A stretch of DNA of 64,000 nt from Pseudoalteromonas xiamenensis (GCF_030994125.1 NZ_CP099917.1:3146001-3210000), one strand, 5' to 3'; positions 28,561 to 37,006 are shown, counted from the stretch's first letter. Notes: a model not told the origin generated them from the sequence alone. A program made the numbers and translations.

Positions 28561-29022
28561 ATGAGTAATTTATTAAAACTACTAAGTGAAATTACAACTA
28601 ACCAATCAATGCTAAATAGTTTTATTAACAATGAAAATGTTCTTTTTAAAGCATTTAACATTGATGAAAAGACACAGAATGCGTTTAGAAACAGTGATGA
28701 TGGTAAATCATTACTAGAAGCAATAAAACTTGAACTAGATGCGCACGCTTTACCTTCAAAGGTAGTGGTCAAACCGGATTACCATAGTGCTGCGCCTGTT
28801 TTACATTTAGTAGATGCTTTAGTTCAAAACGCTGCTTTCCGTGATGTATTTGTGTCGAATGAGAATGGAATTCGTGATGGAGCGGCTAAAGCATATGGCG
28901 TTAACGATACTCAAGCAAATACAATTGCAGCGTTAATCGAGAAGAAAGAAGGTTACGAGAGCGACCTTGATGCTGTGCTTGCTAATATCAAAGAAGAGCT
29001 AGTTAAAATCAAACGCAGCTAA
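28561..29022 (+). CDS. Small helical protein with two internal repeats, unknown function
   Basis: The 153-residue protein has AAGGAAA before its ATG. Two halves align: about residues 4-57 (LLSEITTNQSMLNSFINNEN...FNIDEKTQ) and 76-150 (LVDALVQNAAFRDVFVSNEN...YGVNDTQ), sharing a leucine-rich helix, F.(N/S)NEN, an aromatic-N/G-I/V-D/N turn and TQ. The pattern is loosely like the helical leader sequences of some RiPP precursors (Nif11/NHLP or LigA-like). There is no Cys/Ser/Thr-rich core at the C-terminus, which ends KIKRS. It follows the oxygenase gene by 17 bases and precedes a hairpin. A hand count gives 22% GC for bases 28621-28680 but 43% for 28861-28920. Confidence 0.65.
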   Translation: MSNLLKLLSEITTNQSMLNSFINNENVLFKAFNIDEKTQNAFRNSDDGKSLLEAIKLELDAHALPSKVVVKPDYHSAAPVLHLVDALVQNAAFRDVFVSNENGIRDGAAKAYGVNDTQANTIAALIEKKEGYESDLDAVLANIKEELVKIKRS

Positions 29023-29262
29023 CTCATATCGGGACCTAATACATAGGTCCCCTACCATCTGAAATAGAAATATTACAGTGATAAATGGCGCGAAAATAAC
29101 GTGACATAATTGAGCGCATTTCAATTGTGAAGATGACGGCTCCAGTTGGGTTAAAGCGGCCAAAGATTTTGCTATTTGTAAGCCCTTATACTGGGTTTAT
29201 TAGCCATATTGAACCGTTAAAGACAATTGAATCTAGTCTAATCACGATAATCCAAACCGGTT
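29023..29262. other. Intergenic stretch between the small duplicated gene and the IS
   Basis: A hairpin (GGGACCT-AATACAT-AGGTCCC, 29031-29051) lies nine bases after the stop and may end the kinase-oxygenase transcript, although no T run follows. The remainder, up to the IS left end, shows no gene, RNA or repeat that I can support. Confidence 0.5.
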
Positions 29263-29287
29263 TGTCCACTTCCCTTAACATGAGACA
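29263..29287 (+). repeat. IS left inverted repeat
   Basis: It begins TGTCCACTTCCC and ends TGAGACA. It matches the reverse complement of 30430-30453 in most positions, with one base of length difference. Confidence 0.85.
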
Positions 29288-29331
29288 TGTTTAATTAGCG
29301 TTTTCTGTAATATCACAAACAGGAGACAACG

Positions 29332-29601
29332 ATGAAAAAGTCACGTTTTACAGAATCTCAGATCATAGCTGTGCTTAAAGAAACTGATACGGGTATGAAG
29401 GTTGAAGAAGTGTGCCGCAGGCATGGGATCAGCAGTGCTACGTATTACAACTGGAAAGCCAAATATGGCGGTATGGAAGCGTCAGATGTTAAGCGCCTGA
29501 AAGAGCTTGAAGAAGAGAATGCCAAGCTTAAGAAGATGTACGCAGATGTCAGCCTAGAGAACCATGCGATAAAGGAGTTATTCGCAAAAAAGGGTTGGTG
29601 A
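29332..29601 (+). CDS. IS3-family transposase OrfA (helix-turn-helix subunit)
   Basis: The 89-residue protein has an N-terminal HTH_Tnp domain (FTESQIIAVLKE; VCRRHGISSATYYNWKAKYGG) and a leucine-zipper-like C-terminal helix (LKELEEENAKLKKMYADV). It binds the IS ends. Its 3' end overlaps orfB and contains the slippery heptamer A AAA AAG in the zero frame, from which full-length OrfAB would be made. Confidence 0.95.
   Translation: MKKSRFTESQIIAVLKETDTGMKVEEVCRRHGISSATYYNWKAKYGGMEASDVKRLKELEEENAKLKKMYADVSLENHAIKELFAKKGW
29586..29592 (+). other. Programmed -1 frameshift heptamer of the IS transposase
   Basis: A AAA AAG is positioned exactly as X XXY YYZ relative to the orfA codons (…GCA AAA AAG GGT). 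A -1 slip enters the orfB frame nine bases before the orfA stop. This is the classic site type of IS3-family OrfAB fusion. Confidence 0.85.
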
Positions 29602-30440
29602 CAGCGCAGAAGCGAAGTAGCGCCAGCACACTGGTTCAAGCGGGTTTAAGTATTCTAAAAGCGTGTAAGTTTGTGGGTATTGGTCGCGCTACCTACTACC
29701 GCTCAGAACGAGACTGGCGAAAGGCTGACGCAGCTATCATTGATGCCATCAATGCAGAATTAAAAAAGTCCCCCAGAGCTGGATTCTGGAAATGCTATGG
29801 GCGTCTTCGTTTTAAAGGTTATCCGTTTAACTATAAACGCGTATATCGGGTGTATTGCCAAATGGGTTTGAACTTAAAACGCAGAGTGAAACGCGTGTTG
29901 CCAAAACGAGTTGCGCAGCCATTGGAAATTGTCGCTCAAGCGGATCATCAGTGGGCCTTCGATTTTATGCATGATTCTTTATACTGCGGTAAACGATTTA
30001 GAACGCTCAATATTGTTGATGAAGGCACTCGGGAGTGTTTGGCTACTGAAGTAGATACTTCGCTGCCAGCGGAACGAGTTGTTAGAACACTTGAACAACT
30101 CAAAGTAGAGCGCGGTTTACCGAAACAAATTCGAGTAGATAACGGGCCTGAATTAATCTCAGCACGTTTAACCGATTGGTGTGAAGCACATAACATTGAA
30201 TTAGTTTATATCCAGCCTGGCAAACCACAGCAAAACGGGTTTGTTGAACAGTTTAATGGCTCATTTAGACGAGAATTTTTAGATGCTGACTTGTTTGAAA
30301 CACTCAATCAAGTAAAAGAGATGGTGTGGTTCTGGCGGTTGGATTACAACGAAGAACGAACACATGAAAGCCTTGGCGATCTGCCGCCCGCAGCTTATCG
30401 AGCAAAGTTGGAAAACTCTAGTTTACAGGTGTCTCACTAA
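29595..30440 (+). CDS. IS3-family transposase OrfB (DDE integrase)
   Basis: Counted from a TTG at 29595 the frame gives 281 residues; in vivo it is probably made mostly as an OrfAB fusion by -1 frameshifting. It shows an N-terminal HTH_21-type region and an rve integrase core. DDE candidates are Asp in AQADHQWAFDFMHD, Asp in RVDNGPELIS, and Glu in FVEQFNGSFRREFLD. The catalytic core looks intact, so the element may be active. Confidence 0.94.
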   Translation: MVTAQKRSSASTLVQAGLSILKACKFVGIGRATYYRSERDWRKADAAIIDAINAELKKSPRAGFWKCYGRLRFKGYPFNYKRVYRVYCQMGLNLKRRVKRVLPKRVAQPLEIVAQADHQWAFDFMHDSLYCGKRFRTLNIVDEGTRECLATEVDTSLPAERVVRTLEQLKVERGLPKQIRVDNGPELISARLTDWCEAHNIELVYIQPGKPQQNGFVEQFNGSFRREFLDADLFETLNQVKEMVWFWRLDYNEERTHESLGDLPPAAYRAKLENSSLQVSH

Positions 30441-30453
30441 CGGGGAGTGGACA
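30430..30453 (-). repeat. IS right inverted repeat
   Basis: It reads TGTCTCACTAACG...GTGGACA on the plus strand and is the imperfect inverse of 29263-29287. It includes the orfB stop codon. Confidence 0.85.
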
Positions 30454-30634
30454 CAGCCTGACGGACATGCAGCAAAGTACGTATAGCATTGCACGTTTTT
30501 AGGTTGCTAGCTAGTCTGGAAAGAGTGATAAAATAATACCCTTATAAGGTCTGATTGTTGAAACTGATAACACAGAAAATCGTGTTTTCTTCAATAAGGT
30601 GCTTTTTTAGTTATAGAGGAAAGTCTATTTGAGA

Positions 30635-30718
<84 letters not shown>

Positions 30719-30750
30719 ATTGAAGAGCTTTTAAATTCCGAAGAAAGGAA

Positions 30751-30827
30751 TGGTGGCTACGACGGGATTCGAACCTGTGACCCCATCATTATGAGTGATG
30801 TGCTCTAACCAGCTGAGCTACGTAGCC
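30751..30827 (-). tRNA. tRNA-Met (CAT), elongator
   Basis: The 77-base gene has encoded CCA. Anticodon stem CATCA/TGATG with loop CTCATAA gives CAT. The sequence resembles E. coli metT/metU (elongator type), with no initiator features. One base separates it from the next tRNA-Gln. Confidence 0.97.
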
Positions 30828-30828
30828 A

Positions 30829-30903
30829 TGGCTGGAGTACCAGGATTTGAACCTGGGAATGGCGGGATCAAAACCCGCTGCCTTACCGCTTGGCGATACT
30901 CCA
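30829..30903 (-). tRNA. tRNA-Gln (TTG)
   Basis: The 75-base gene has encoded CCA. Anticodon stem GCGGG/CCCGC with loop TTTTGAT gives TTG. It is part of the exact 193-base repeat also present at 31248-31440. Confidence 0.97.
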
Positions 30904-30936
30904 ACGAAAATTTTCTTGTTTTACATCTAAGAGAGA

Positions 30937-31020
<84 letters not shown>

Positions 31021-31053
31021 GTTTTATCTTTTTAAGGTGATCCTTAGAAAGAA

Positions 31054-31128
31054 TGGCTGGAGTACCAGGATTTGAACCTGGGAATGGCGGGATCAAAACC
31101 CGCTGCCTTACCGCTTGGCGATACTCCA
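31054..31128 (-). tRNA. tRNA-Gln (TTG)
   Basis: Same gene sequence as the other tRNA-Gln copies, with encoded CCA. The spacers on either side are unique within the array. Confidence 0.97.
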
Positions 31129-31163
31129 ACGTCAAACAGTTGACTTTTTACATCAGTCAAAGA

Positions 31164-31247
<84 letters not shown>

Positions 31248-31248
31248 A

Positions 31249-31323
31249 TGGCTGGAGTACCAGGATTTGAACCTGGGAATGGCGGGATCAAAACCCGCTG
31301 CCTTACCGCTTGGCGATACTCCA
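31249..31323 (-). tRNA. tRNA-Gln (TTG)
   Basis: tRNA-Gln copy lying in the second half of the 193-base duplication, with encoded CCA and anticodon TTG. Confidence 0.97.
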
Positions 31324-31356
31324 ACGAAAATTTTCTTGTTTTACATCTAAGAGAGA

Positions 31357-31440
<84 letters not shown>

Positions 31441-31441
31441 A

Positions 31442-31516
31442 TGGCTGGAGTACCAGGATTTGAACCTGGGAATGGCGGGATCAAAACCCGCTGCCTTACC
31501 GCTTGGCGATACTCCA
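31442..31516 (-). tRNA. tRNA-Gln (TTG)
   Basis: Fourth tRNA-Gln copy, with encoded CCA, one base from the neighbouring tRNA-Leu. Confidence 0.97.
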
Positions 31517-31535
31517 ACGATTTTTCAAACATTTA

Positions 31536-31619
<84 letters not shown>

Positions 31620-31663
31620 GCAAAATGTTTGAAGATGCTATCAGAAAATTTGAATTAAACAAG

Positions 31664-31740
31664 TGGTGGCTACGACGGGATTCGAACCTGTGACCCCATC
31701 ATTATGAGTGATGTGCTCTAACCAGCTGAGCTACGTAGCC
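31664..31740 (-). tRNA. tRNA-Met (CAT), elongator
   Basis: First gene of the array in transcription order, identical to the other tRNA-Met copy, with encoded CCA. The promoter lies about 40-70 bases upstream. Confidence 0.97.
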
Positions 31741-31779
31741 ATTTTATTTTGTTTGTTCATCATCGCTGATGCGGGGCGT

Positions 31780-31808
31780 ATTATGCGTATATGACCCAAT
31801 GACGTCAA
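31780..31808 (-). promoter_or_regulatory. Sigma-70 promoter of the tRNA array
   Basis: On the minus strand TTGACG (31808-31803) and CATAAT (31785-31780) are 17 bases apart. A GC-rich discriminator (ACGCCCCGC) follows, the hallmark of stringently controlled stable-RNA promoters. The first tRNA begins about 40 bases downstream. The T-rich tract just upstream of the -35 could act as an UP element. Confidence 0.82.
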
Positions 31809-31904
31809 TACCTTTTTTTCAAAAAAATGGTAACTCGAGTTTGATTGAAGATTTATTAAACGATTGAGCGAAATATTCAACAAATCAGCGGGTAAAAGTG
31901 AGAA

Positions 31905-31934
31905 ATTAAAAAAGGCTCAACAAAGTGAGCCTTT
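31905..31934 (-). terminator. Intrinsic terminator after ychF
   Basis: On the minus strand AAAGGCTCA-CTTTGT-TGAGCCTTT is followed by a T-rich run. It lies about 25 bases past the ychF stop. Confidence 0.88.
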
Positions 31935-31957
31935 CAAATTTAGTTCAAAACCAACGT

Positions 31958-33049
31958 TTAAACATTGAATAAGAAGTTCATTACGTCGCCATCTTTAACG
32001 ATGTAATCTTTCCCTTCTTGACGCATTTTTCCTGCTTCTTTAGAACCCGCTTCGCCACGATATTGAATGTAGTCGTCAAAAGCGATGGTTTGAGCACGAA
32101 TAAAGCCTCGTTCAAAGTCTGTATGGATTTTACCTGCAGCTTGTGGCGCCGTAGCACCTACAGGGATTGTCCACGCTCTGACTTCTTTTACGCCGGCAGT
32201 GAAATACGTTTGCAGGTTTAGAAGTTCATAACCCGCACGAATCACGCGATTCAGACCAGGTTCTTCTAAACCTAAATCTTCCATAAACACCGCTTTGTCT
32301 TCGTCATCAAGCTCTGAAAGTTCAGCTTCGATTGCCGCACAAACGGCTACGACTACCGCATTTTCATTTGCTGCAATCTCACGCACTTGATCAAGGTATG
32401 GGTTATTTTCAAAACCGTCTTCGTTTACGTTCGCGATATACATCGTTGGCTTAATCGTAAGGAAGTTCATGTACGAAATTGCCGCATGTTCTTCTTTTGC
32501 AAGCTTTAATGAGCGAAGCGTTAAGCCTTCATCAAGATGAGCTTTCACTTTCTCAAGCACTTCGATTTCAAACTTAGCGTCTTTGTCACCGCCTTTCGCT
32601 TTCTTAGCTACGCGAAGCAATGCCTTGTCACAGCTTTCCATATCAGAAAGTACAAGTTCAGTATTGATAACGTCAATATCGTCAGCTGGGTTTACTTGGC
32701 CCGCTACGTGAACAATATTGTCGTTTTCAAAACAACGCACGACGTGGCCGATCGCATCGGTTTCGCGAATGTTCGCTAGGAATTGGTTACCTAAACCTTC
32801 GCCTTTTGAAGCACCTTTAACAAGACCCGCGATGTCCACGAATTCCATTGATGTAGGCACGATACGCTCAGGTTTTACGATTTCAGCAAGTTTTTCCATG
32901 CGTGGATCGGGAACTGGCACAACACCGGTATTTGGTTCAATCGTACAAAACGGAAAGTTAGCCGCTTCGATACCCGCTTTTGTCAGTGCGTTGAATAGAG
33001 TTGATTTACCAACGTTTGGTAGACCAACGATACCACATTTAAAACCCAT
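31958..33049 (-). CDS. ychF: Redox-sensing ribosome-binding ATPase/GTPase YchF
   Basis: The 363-residue Obg-family NTPase has a P-loop ([12 protein letters not shown], residues 8-19), G3 ([16 protein letters not shown]) and a C-terminal TGS domain (about 280-363). YchF (OLA1 type) hydrolyses ATP better than GTP and binds ribosomes. It follows pth on the same strand with 38 bases between, as in E. coli. Confidence 0.98.
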   Translation of the reverse strand: MGFKCGIVGLPNVGKSTLFNALTKAGIEAANFPFCTIEPNTGVVPVPDPRMEKLAEIVKPERIVPTSMEFVDIAGLVKGASKGEGLGNQFLANIRETDAIGHVVRCFENDNIVHVAGQVNPADDIDVINTELVLSDMESCDKALLRVAKKAKGGDKDAKFEIEVLEKVKAHLDEGLTLRSLKLAKEEHAAISYMNFLTIKPTMYIANVNEDGFENNPYLDQVREIAANENAVVVAVCAAIEAELSELDDEDKAVFMEDLGLEEPGLNRVIRAGYELLNLQTYFTAGVKEVRAWTIPVGATAPQAAGKIHTDFERGFIRAQTIAFDDYIQYRGEAGSKEAGKMRQEGKDYIVKDGDVMNFLFNV

Positions 33050-33087
33050 AATTTTGAACCCTAAAGTTTATTCAGTTGAGCCAATCA

Positions 33088-33672
33088 CTATGGCTTAAAT
33101 GAATGTAGTCTGTTTTGTGCTTTTAACACACCATCCTTTGCTAAAATTTCCATACAGCGAACGGCTTCATCAACGGCTGCGTCGATGTGAGCTTGTTCGT
33201 TTGCGGGCGCTTTACCGAGAACCCAGCCTGTCACTTTGTCTTTGTGACCTGGGTGTCCAATGCCTATCCGCAAACGCATAAATTCTTTGTTATTGCCTAG
33301 TTTTGCAATAATGTCTTTCAAACCGTTGTGTCCACCGTGGCCGCCGCCTTTCTTTAGTTTTGCAATACCCGGTTCGAGGTCCATTTCGTCATGTGCGACT
33401 AAAATTTCTTCGGGTGGGATCTTATAAAAGCTTGCTAGGCTGCTTACGGCTTTACCACTTAAATTCATATAAGTAGTAGGGATGAGAAGTTTGAATTCTT
33501 GGTTCTGGATCACGACTTTGCCGACTAATCCATGGTGTTTGCTGTCGAGTTTTAGGATGCAGTTGTAGCGCTTTGCAAGTTCTTCGATGAACCATGCGCC
33601 TGCATTATGACGGGTGTTGGCGTATTCGGGGCCTGGATTAGCCAGGCCCACTAGCAATTGAAATGCATTCAA
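33088..33672 (-). CDS. pth: Peptidyl-tRNA hydrolase Pth
   Basis: The 194-residue protein has the catalytic His in [10 protein letters not shown] (His22) and the Asp in [19 protein letters not shown] is also conserved. It releases peptidyl groups from drop-off tRNAs. It sits 18 bases after rplY and is probably co-transcribed with it and with ychF. Confidence 0.98.
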   Translation of the reverse strand: MNAFQLLVGLANPGPEYANTRHNAGAWFIEELAKRYNCILKLDSKHHGLVGKVVIQNQEFKLLIPTTYMNLSGKAVSSLASFYKIPPEEILVAHDEMDLEPGIAKLKKGGGHGGHNGLKDIIAKLGNNKEFMRLRIGIGHPGHKDKVTGWVLGKAPANEQAHIDAAVDEAVRCMEILAKDGVLKAQNRLHSFKP

Positions 33673-33690
33673 GGTGTTAACACCTTAAAA

Positions 33691-34302
33691 TTACTCAGCT
33701 GCTTCTGTTGTTTCTTCTGAAGCGCCGCCTTTAGGAGCGTTAAGAGTAACAACTGCTTGGTCGTGATCAGCACCTTTCGCTAGCTCAACAGAAACAACGC
33801 CTGCTGGAAGTTTAACGTCAGTAAGGTGGATTGTTTGACCAACTTCAATACCAGCTAAGTCAACTTCTACGAACTCAGGAAGGTTCTTAGGAAGACATAC
33901 AATCTCGATCTCAGTTACGTGGTGAGCTACCGTATTACCACCTTTAGTAGCTTTCTCTTCGTTTAAGAAGTGTACTGGCACTTTAGTGTGGATTTTGTGG
34001 CTAGGGTCAACACGTTGGAAGTCTAAGTGAGTTACTTTAGGCTTGTATGGGTGACGTTGGATATCTTTAAGAATTGCTTCTACAGACTCACCACCAATGT
34101 TTAGTGTAAGAATGTGTGAGTAGAAACCTTCGTCTTCTTGTGCTTTGATTACTTTGTTGTGATCAAGAGTAAGTGCTAGTGCTTCTTTCTCTGCACCGTA
34201 AAGGATTGCAGGAACTTTTTCTGCGTTGCGTAGGCGGCGGCTCGCACCAGTACCTAACTCAGCACGTACTTCTGCATTCAAAGTGTATAATTCGTTAGAC
34301 AT
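33691..34302 (-). CDS. rplY: Ribosomal protein bL25, long CTC form
   Basis: The 203-residue protein has an N-terminal L25 domain (about residues 1-95) that binds 5S rRNA and a C-terminal TL5/CTC beta domain, ending in an acidic tail (EETTEAAE). E. coli L25 has only the first domain; the two-domain form is common in marine gammaproteobacteria. TGGAGAC before the ATG is a good ribosome-binding site, and a stem-loop lies in the leader. Confidence 0.97.
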   Translation of the reverse strand: MSNELYTLNAEVRAELGTGASRRLRNAEKVPAILYGAEKEALALTLDHNKVIKAQEDEGFYSHILTLNIGGESVEAILKDIQRHPYKPKVTHLDFQRVDPSHKIHTKVPVHFLNEEKATKGGNTVAHHVTEIEIVCLPKNLPEFVEVDLAGIEVGQTIHLTDVKLPAGVVSVELAKGADHDQAVVTLNAPKGGASEETTEAAE

Positions 34303-34334
34303 AATGTCTCCAAAATCAATAGTTTAATTAAATT

Positions 34335-34360
34335 TGAAACATTCGCGACCAAATGTTTCA
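34335..34360 (-). promoter_or_regulatory. Stem-loop in the rplY leader (possible L25 autoregulation site)
   Basis: TGAAACATT (34335-34343) and AATGTTTCA (34352-34360) form a perfect 9-bp stem, 33-58 bases upstream of the rplY ATG. A candidate -10 (TATAGT, 34383-34378 on the minus strand) followed by a GC-rich segment would place it in the 5' UTR. E. coli L25 is known to repress its own mRNA. Equivalence of this hairpin is inference. Confidence 0.45.
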
Positions 34361-34410
34361 CCTTTTTAAGGCGCGCTACTATACCACTGGCGTTACGAAA
34401 ACAAAACTTA

Positions 34411-34441
34411 AAAAACAAAAAAGCACCGAATAGGTGCTTTT
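34411..34441 (-). terminator. Intrinsic terminator after prs
   Basis: On the minus strand AAAAGCACC-TATTC-GGTGCTTTT is followed by more T. It lies between prs and the rplY promoter region. Confidence 0.9.
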
Positions 34442-34464
34442 GGAGAGTCGATTTAACGCTGCGA

Positions 34465-35412
34465 TTAGTGTTGGAACATCGCAGAGATAGACTCTTCATT
34501 GCTAATACGACGTACAGTCTCAGCCAGCATATCTGCAAGTGTAAGTACTTTAATTTTGTCGATAGCTTTCAATTCGTCTGAAAGCGGAATTGAATCGGTT
34601 ACAATCACTTCATCAATTACGGAATTTTTCAGATTTTCTGCTGCACTGCCTGAAAGCACTGGGTGAGTCGCATAAGCAAAAACGCGTTTTGCACCGTGTT
34701 CTTTCAGCGCTTCAGCTGCTTTACATAGTGTACCGCCCGTATCAATCATGTCGTCGACGATGATACAGTCGCGACCCGCCACGTCACCGATGATATGCAT
34801 GACTTGTGATACGTTCGCTTGTGGACGACGCTTGTCGATAATTGCCAAATCAGTGTCGTTAAGGAGCTTAGCGATTGCACGAGCTCGTACAACACCACCG
34901 ATATCAGGTGAAACAACAACGGCGTCTTCAAAATTGCGTTCGCGCATATCTTCAATCAGTACAGGGCTGCCGAAAACGTTATCAACAGGTACATCGAAGA
35001 AACCTTGGATTTGTTCAGCGTGAAGATCAACGGTCAAAACGCGGTCTACGCCAACGCTTGATAGGAAATCAGCAACCACTTTAGCAGTGATTGGTACACG
35101 AGCAGAACGTACGCGACGATCTTGACGAGCATAACCAAAATAAGGAATAACCGCGGTAATACGACCTGCAGATGCACGGCGCAGAGCGTCAACCATTACG
35201 ATTAGTTCCATTAGGTTATCATTTGTAGGGGCACACGTAGATTGGATTATGAAAACATCTGAACCACGCACGTTTTCATTGATTTGAACGCTGATCTCGC
35301 CGTCGCTAAAACGACCGACTACTGCGTCACCCAATTCAATAAACAAACGTTTTGCAATCTTTTTGGCAAGTTCAGGTGTTGCATTACCAGCGAAGAGCTT
35401 CATGTCAGGCAC
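34465..35412 (-). CDS. prs: Ribose-phosphate pyrophosphokinase (PRPP synthetase)
   Basis: The start chosen is GTG at 35412, with AGGA upstream, giving the standard N-terminus [16 protein letters not shown] and 315 residues. The open frame reaches 18 codons further but that part has no family match. It has the flexible-loop RRARP-type region ([15 protein letters not shown]) and the PRPP-binding loop ([15 protein letters not shown]). It makes PRPP for nucleotide, His and Trp synthesis. It follows ispE, as in many gammaproteobacteria. Confidence 0.97.
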   Translation of the reverse strand: MPDMKLFAGNATPELAKKIAKRLFIELGDAVVGRFSDGEISVQINENVRGSDVFIIQSTCAPTNDNLMELIVMVDALRRASAGRITAVIPYFGYARQDRRVRSARVPITAKVVADFLSSVGVDRVLTVDLHAEQIQGFFDVPVDNVFGSPVLIEDMRERNFEDAVVVSPDIGGVVRARAIAKLLNDTDLAIIDKRRPQANVSQVMHIIGDVAGRDCIIVDDMIDTGGTLCKAAEALKEHGAKRVFAYATHPVLSGSAAENLKNSVIDEVIVTDSIPLSDELKAIDKIKVLTLADMLAETVRRISNEESISAMFQH

Positions 35413-35496
35413 GGTAGGGTTCCTCAGGCACTGAATTTTTGGACTAACATGCAATGACAGAGTCAATACAGGCTAACTTAAACATTTACTTCATCT

Positions 35497-36339
35497 TTAG
35501 AGTGGTATATTCAACTGCTTATGGACAGGGGAACAGCTTACACTCTTGGCTACAAAGCCCTGCCAATTTTCAGGAAGAGTTTGGAGTACACGCTCGGCTG
35601 CTTCACGAGATGTAAATTCCGCAAAACAACACGCTCCAGTTCCTGTCATTTTGGACGGTGCATATTTTAGCAACCACTCCAGTGTCTTTTCAACCTCGGG
35701 GTAAAGCTTTTTGACTAATACCTCACAATCATTGCGGGTATTTTCCATACTCCAACCCTCGGTGAGTTTCGGCGTATCTCTAGGCAAGTCGGGGTGTCCA
35801 AATATGGCGGCCGTACTTACATGGACGCCAGGACTGACCACTAAATAAAACTTTTCAGAAAGTGAAACAGGCAGCAGGTTCTCGCCAATTCCTTGTGCAT
35901 GAGCACTTACACCTCGAACAAACACGGGGACGTCCGCACCGAGTTTAACGCCGAGATTTGCCAATTCAGACACACTTAACTGGCAATTCCAAAGCGCGTT
36001 AAGTGCTAAAAGTGTTGTTGCGGCATCGGATGAACCACCCCCAACACCCCCTCCCATTGGCAAGCGCTTTTTAAGCACAATCTGAGCTCCAGCAGTCGCA
36101 ACAGTGTATGGGCGAAGCATTTGCGCGGCTTTGTAAATTAGATTGTCTTCTAAAATAATGTCACTCGGTGCACCATCAATCGTCACGGCGCCGCTGTCGT
36201 TATGCTCGAATGTCAGCTCATCACCAAAGTCGAGTAACGTGAACAAGGTTTCCAATTCGTGATAACCGTCAGCACGCTTACCATTAATATGAAGAAATAA
36301 GTTCAGTTTGGCCGGAGCCAACAAAGTCAGTACAGCCAT
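35497..36339 (-). CDS. ispE: 4-diphosphocytidyl-2-C-methyl-D-erythritol kinase IspE
   Basis: This GHMP kinase has about 280 residues, beginning LAPAKLNLFLHI and with the ATP loop PMGGGVGGGSSDAA near residue 93. It phosphorylates CDP-ME in the MEP isoprenoid pathway. The ATG at 36339 overlaps the lolB stop by one base (TAATG). An upstream ATG would add four residues and was not preferred. Confidence 0.96.
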   Translation of the reverse strand: MAVLTLLAPAKLNLFLHINGKRADGYHELETLFTLLDFGDELTFEHNDSGAVTIDGAPSDIILEDNLIYKAAQMLRPYTVATAGAQIVLKKRLPMGGGVGGGSSDAATTLLALNALWNCQLSVSELANLGVKLGADVPVFVRGVSAHAQGIGENLLPVSLSEKFYLVVSPGVHVSTAAIFGHPDLPRDTPKLTEGWSMENTRNDCEVLVKKLYPEVEKTLEWLLKYAPSKMTGTGACCFAEFTSREAAERVLQTLPENWQGFVAKSVSCSPVHKQLNIPL

Positions 36340-36944
36340 TATAGCGTCCACTCATTGATTTGCAGTTTGATGGTCATTTGTGCGGTTTTTAACGAAAGTC
36401 GAGAGGGCAACCAAAGCCCATTCGTCATTTGGTATTTATCGTAGACAATGTGCCATTGGTTACCTGTTGTATCGTACCAGTCACCGCTTTTTAATCGAGA
36501 TTGTTCGTCATAAACGGAGTTTTGAAGAGGCATTTGCGCGGTCAGCCATAAATGGGCTTGGCCCACGGGGAGTAGGAAGCCTGTTAATTGCTTCAATAGC
36601 ATATCAGTTTGAAATCCTGCGAAACGCTCGTCACCCATTTCGATAACAACCCCGTTGTCATTTTCTTCGAGGCTTAAAATTTGGGTGCCAATAAAACTGG
36701 TTAATTTAATTTTGTGATGAGGATGATCAAATTGCCAATTCAAGTTGGCTGATTGCTTTTTCTTCTCTGCTAAAAAGGCCACTTTACCTTTCAATTGCCA
36801 GTGACTAAGCTGATTTAACTCGCCTTTCCAGTTTTGAGAAGCTGAGCTTTGCAGAGGGATTTTCTGAGCGCAACCGCCTATAAACATTAATAATATGAGC
36901 AAAATCAAATGAAATCGTTTCAATCTCAGTTCCTTACTTTCCAT
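36339..36944 (-). CDS. lolB: Outer-membrane lipoprotein receptor LolB
   Basis: The 201-residue lipoprotein has a signal peptide ending in the lipobox FIGGC (Cys25). The rest fits LolB (HWQLKGKVAFLAEKKKQSANLNWQF). LolB accepts lipoproteins from LolA and inserts them in the outer membrane. It is divergent from hemA with 62 bases between the starts and coupled to ispE. Confidence 0.93.
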   Translation of the reverse strand: MESKELRLKRFHLILLILLMFIGGCAQKIPLQSSASQNWKGELNQLSHWQLKGKVAFLAEKKKQSANLNWQFDHPHHKIKLTSFIGTQILSLEENDNGVVIEMGDERFAGFQTDMLLKQLTGFLLPVGQAHLWLTAQMPLQNSVYDEQSRLKSGDWYDTTGNQWHIVYDKYQMTNGLWLPSRLSLKTAQMTIKLQINEWTL

Positions 36945-37006
36945 ATTCGTTTGATTTTTGGTAAAATTGCCAGCTTTAAAGCAAAGCTAAGATATTACTG
37001 GCACCT

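Larger units (their letters stand above)
29263..30453 (+). mobile_element. IS3-family insertion sequence (IS407-like), about 1.19 kb
   Basis: The element is bounded by imperfect inverted repeats of 24-25 bases starting TGTCCACT (29263-29287 and 30430-30453). Inside are orfA and orfB in the overlapping, -1-shifted arrangement of IS3-family transposases. The orfB stop lies within the right repeat, which supports that boundary. No clear 3-5 base target duplication is seen: left flank ...CGGTT, right flank CAGCC.... It lies between the accessory kinase cluster and the tRNA array. Confidence 0.92.

Noticed and set aside
23995..30453. RiPP cyclodehydratase (YcaO) or classical TOMM precursor in the island
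   Set aside because: None of the frames on either strand shows YcaO motifs or a Cys/Ser/Thr-rich core peptide.
23734..30634. Integrase-type island with att repeats at the tRNA-Leu
   Set aside because: No integrase gene and no copy of the tRNA-Leu 3' end was seen at the left side.
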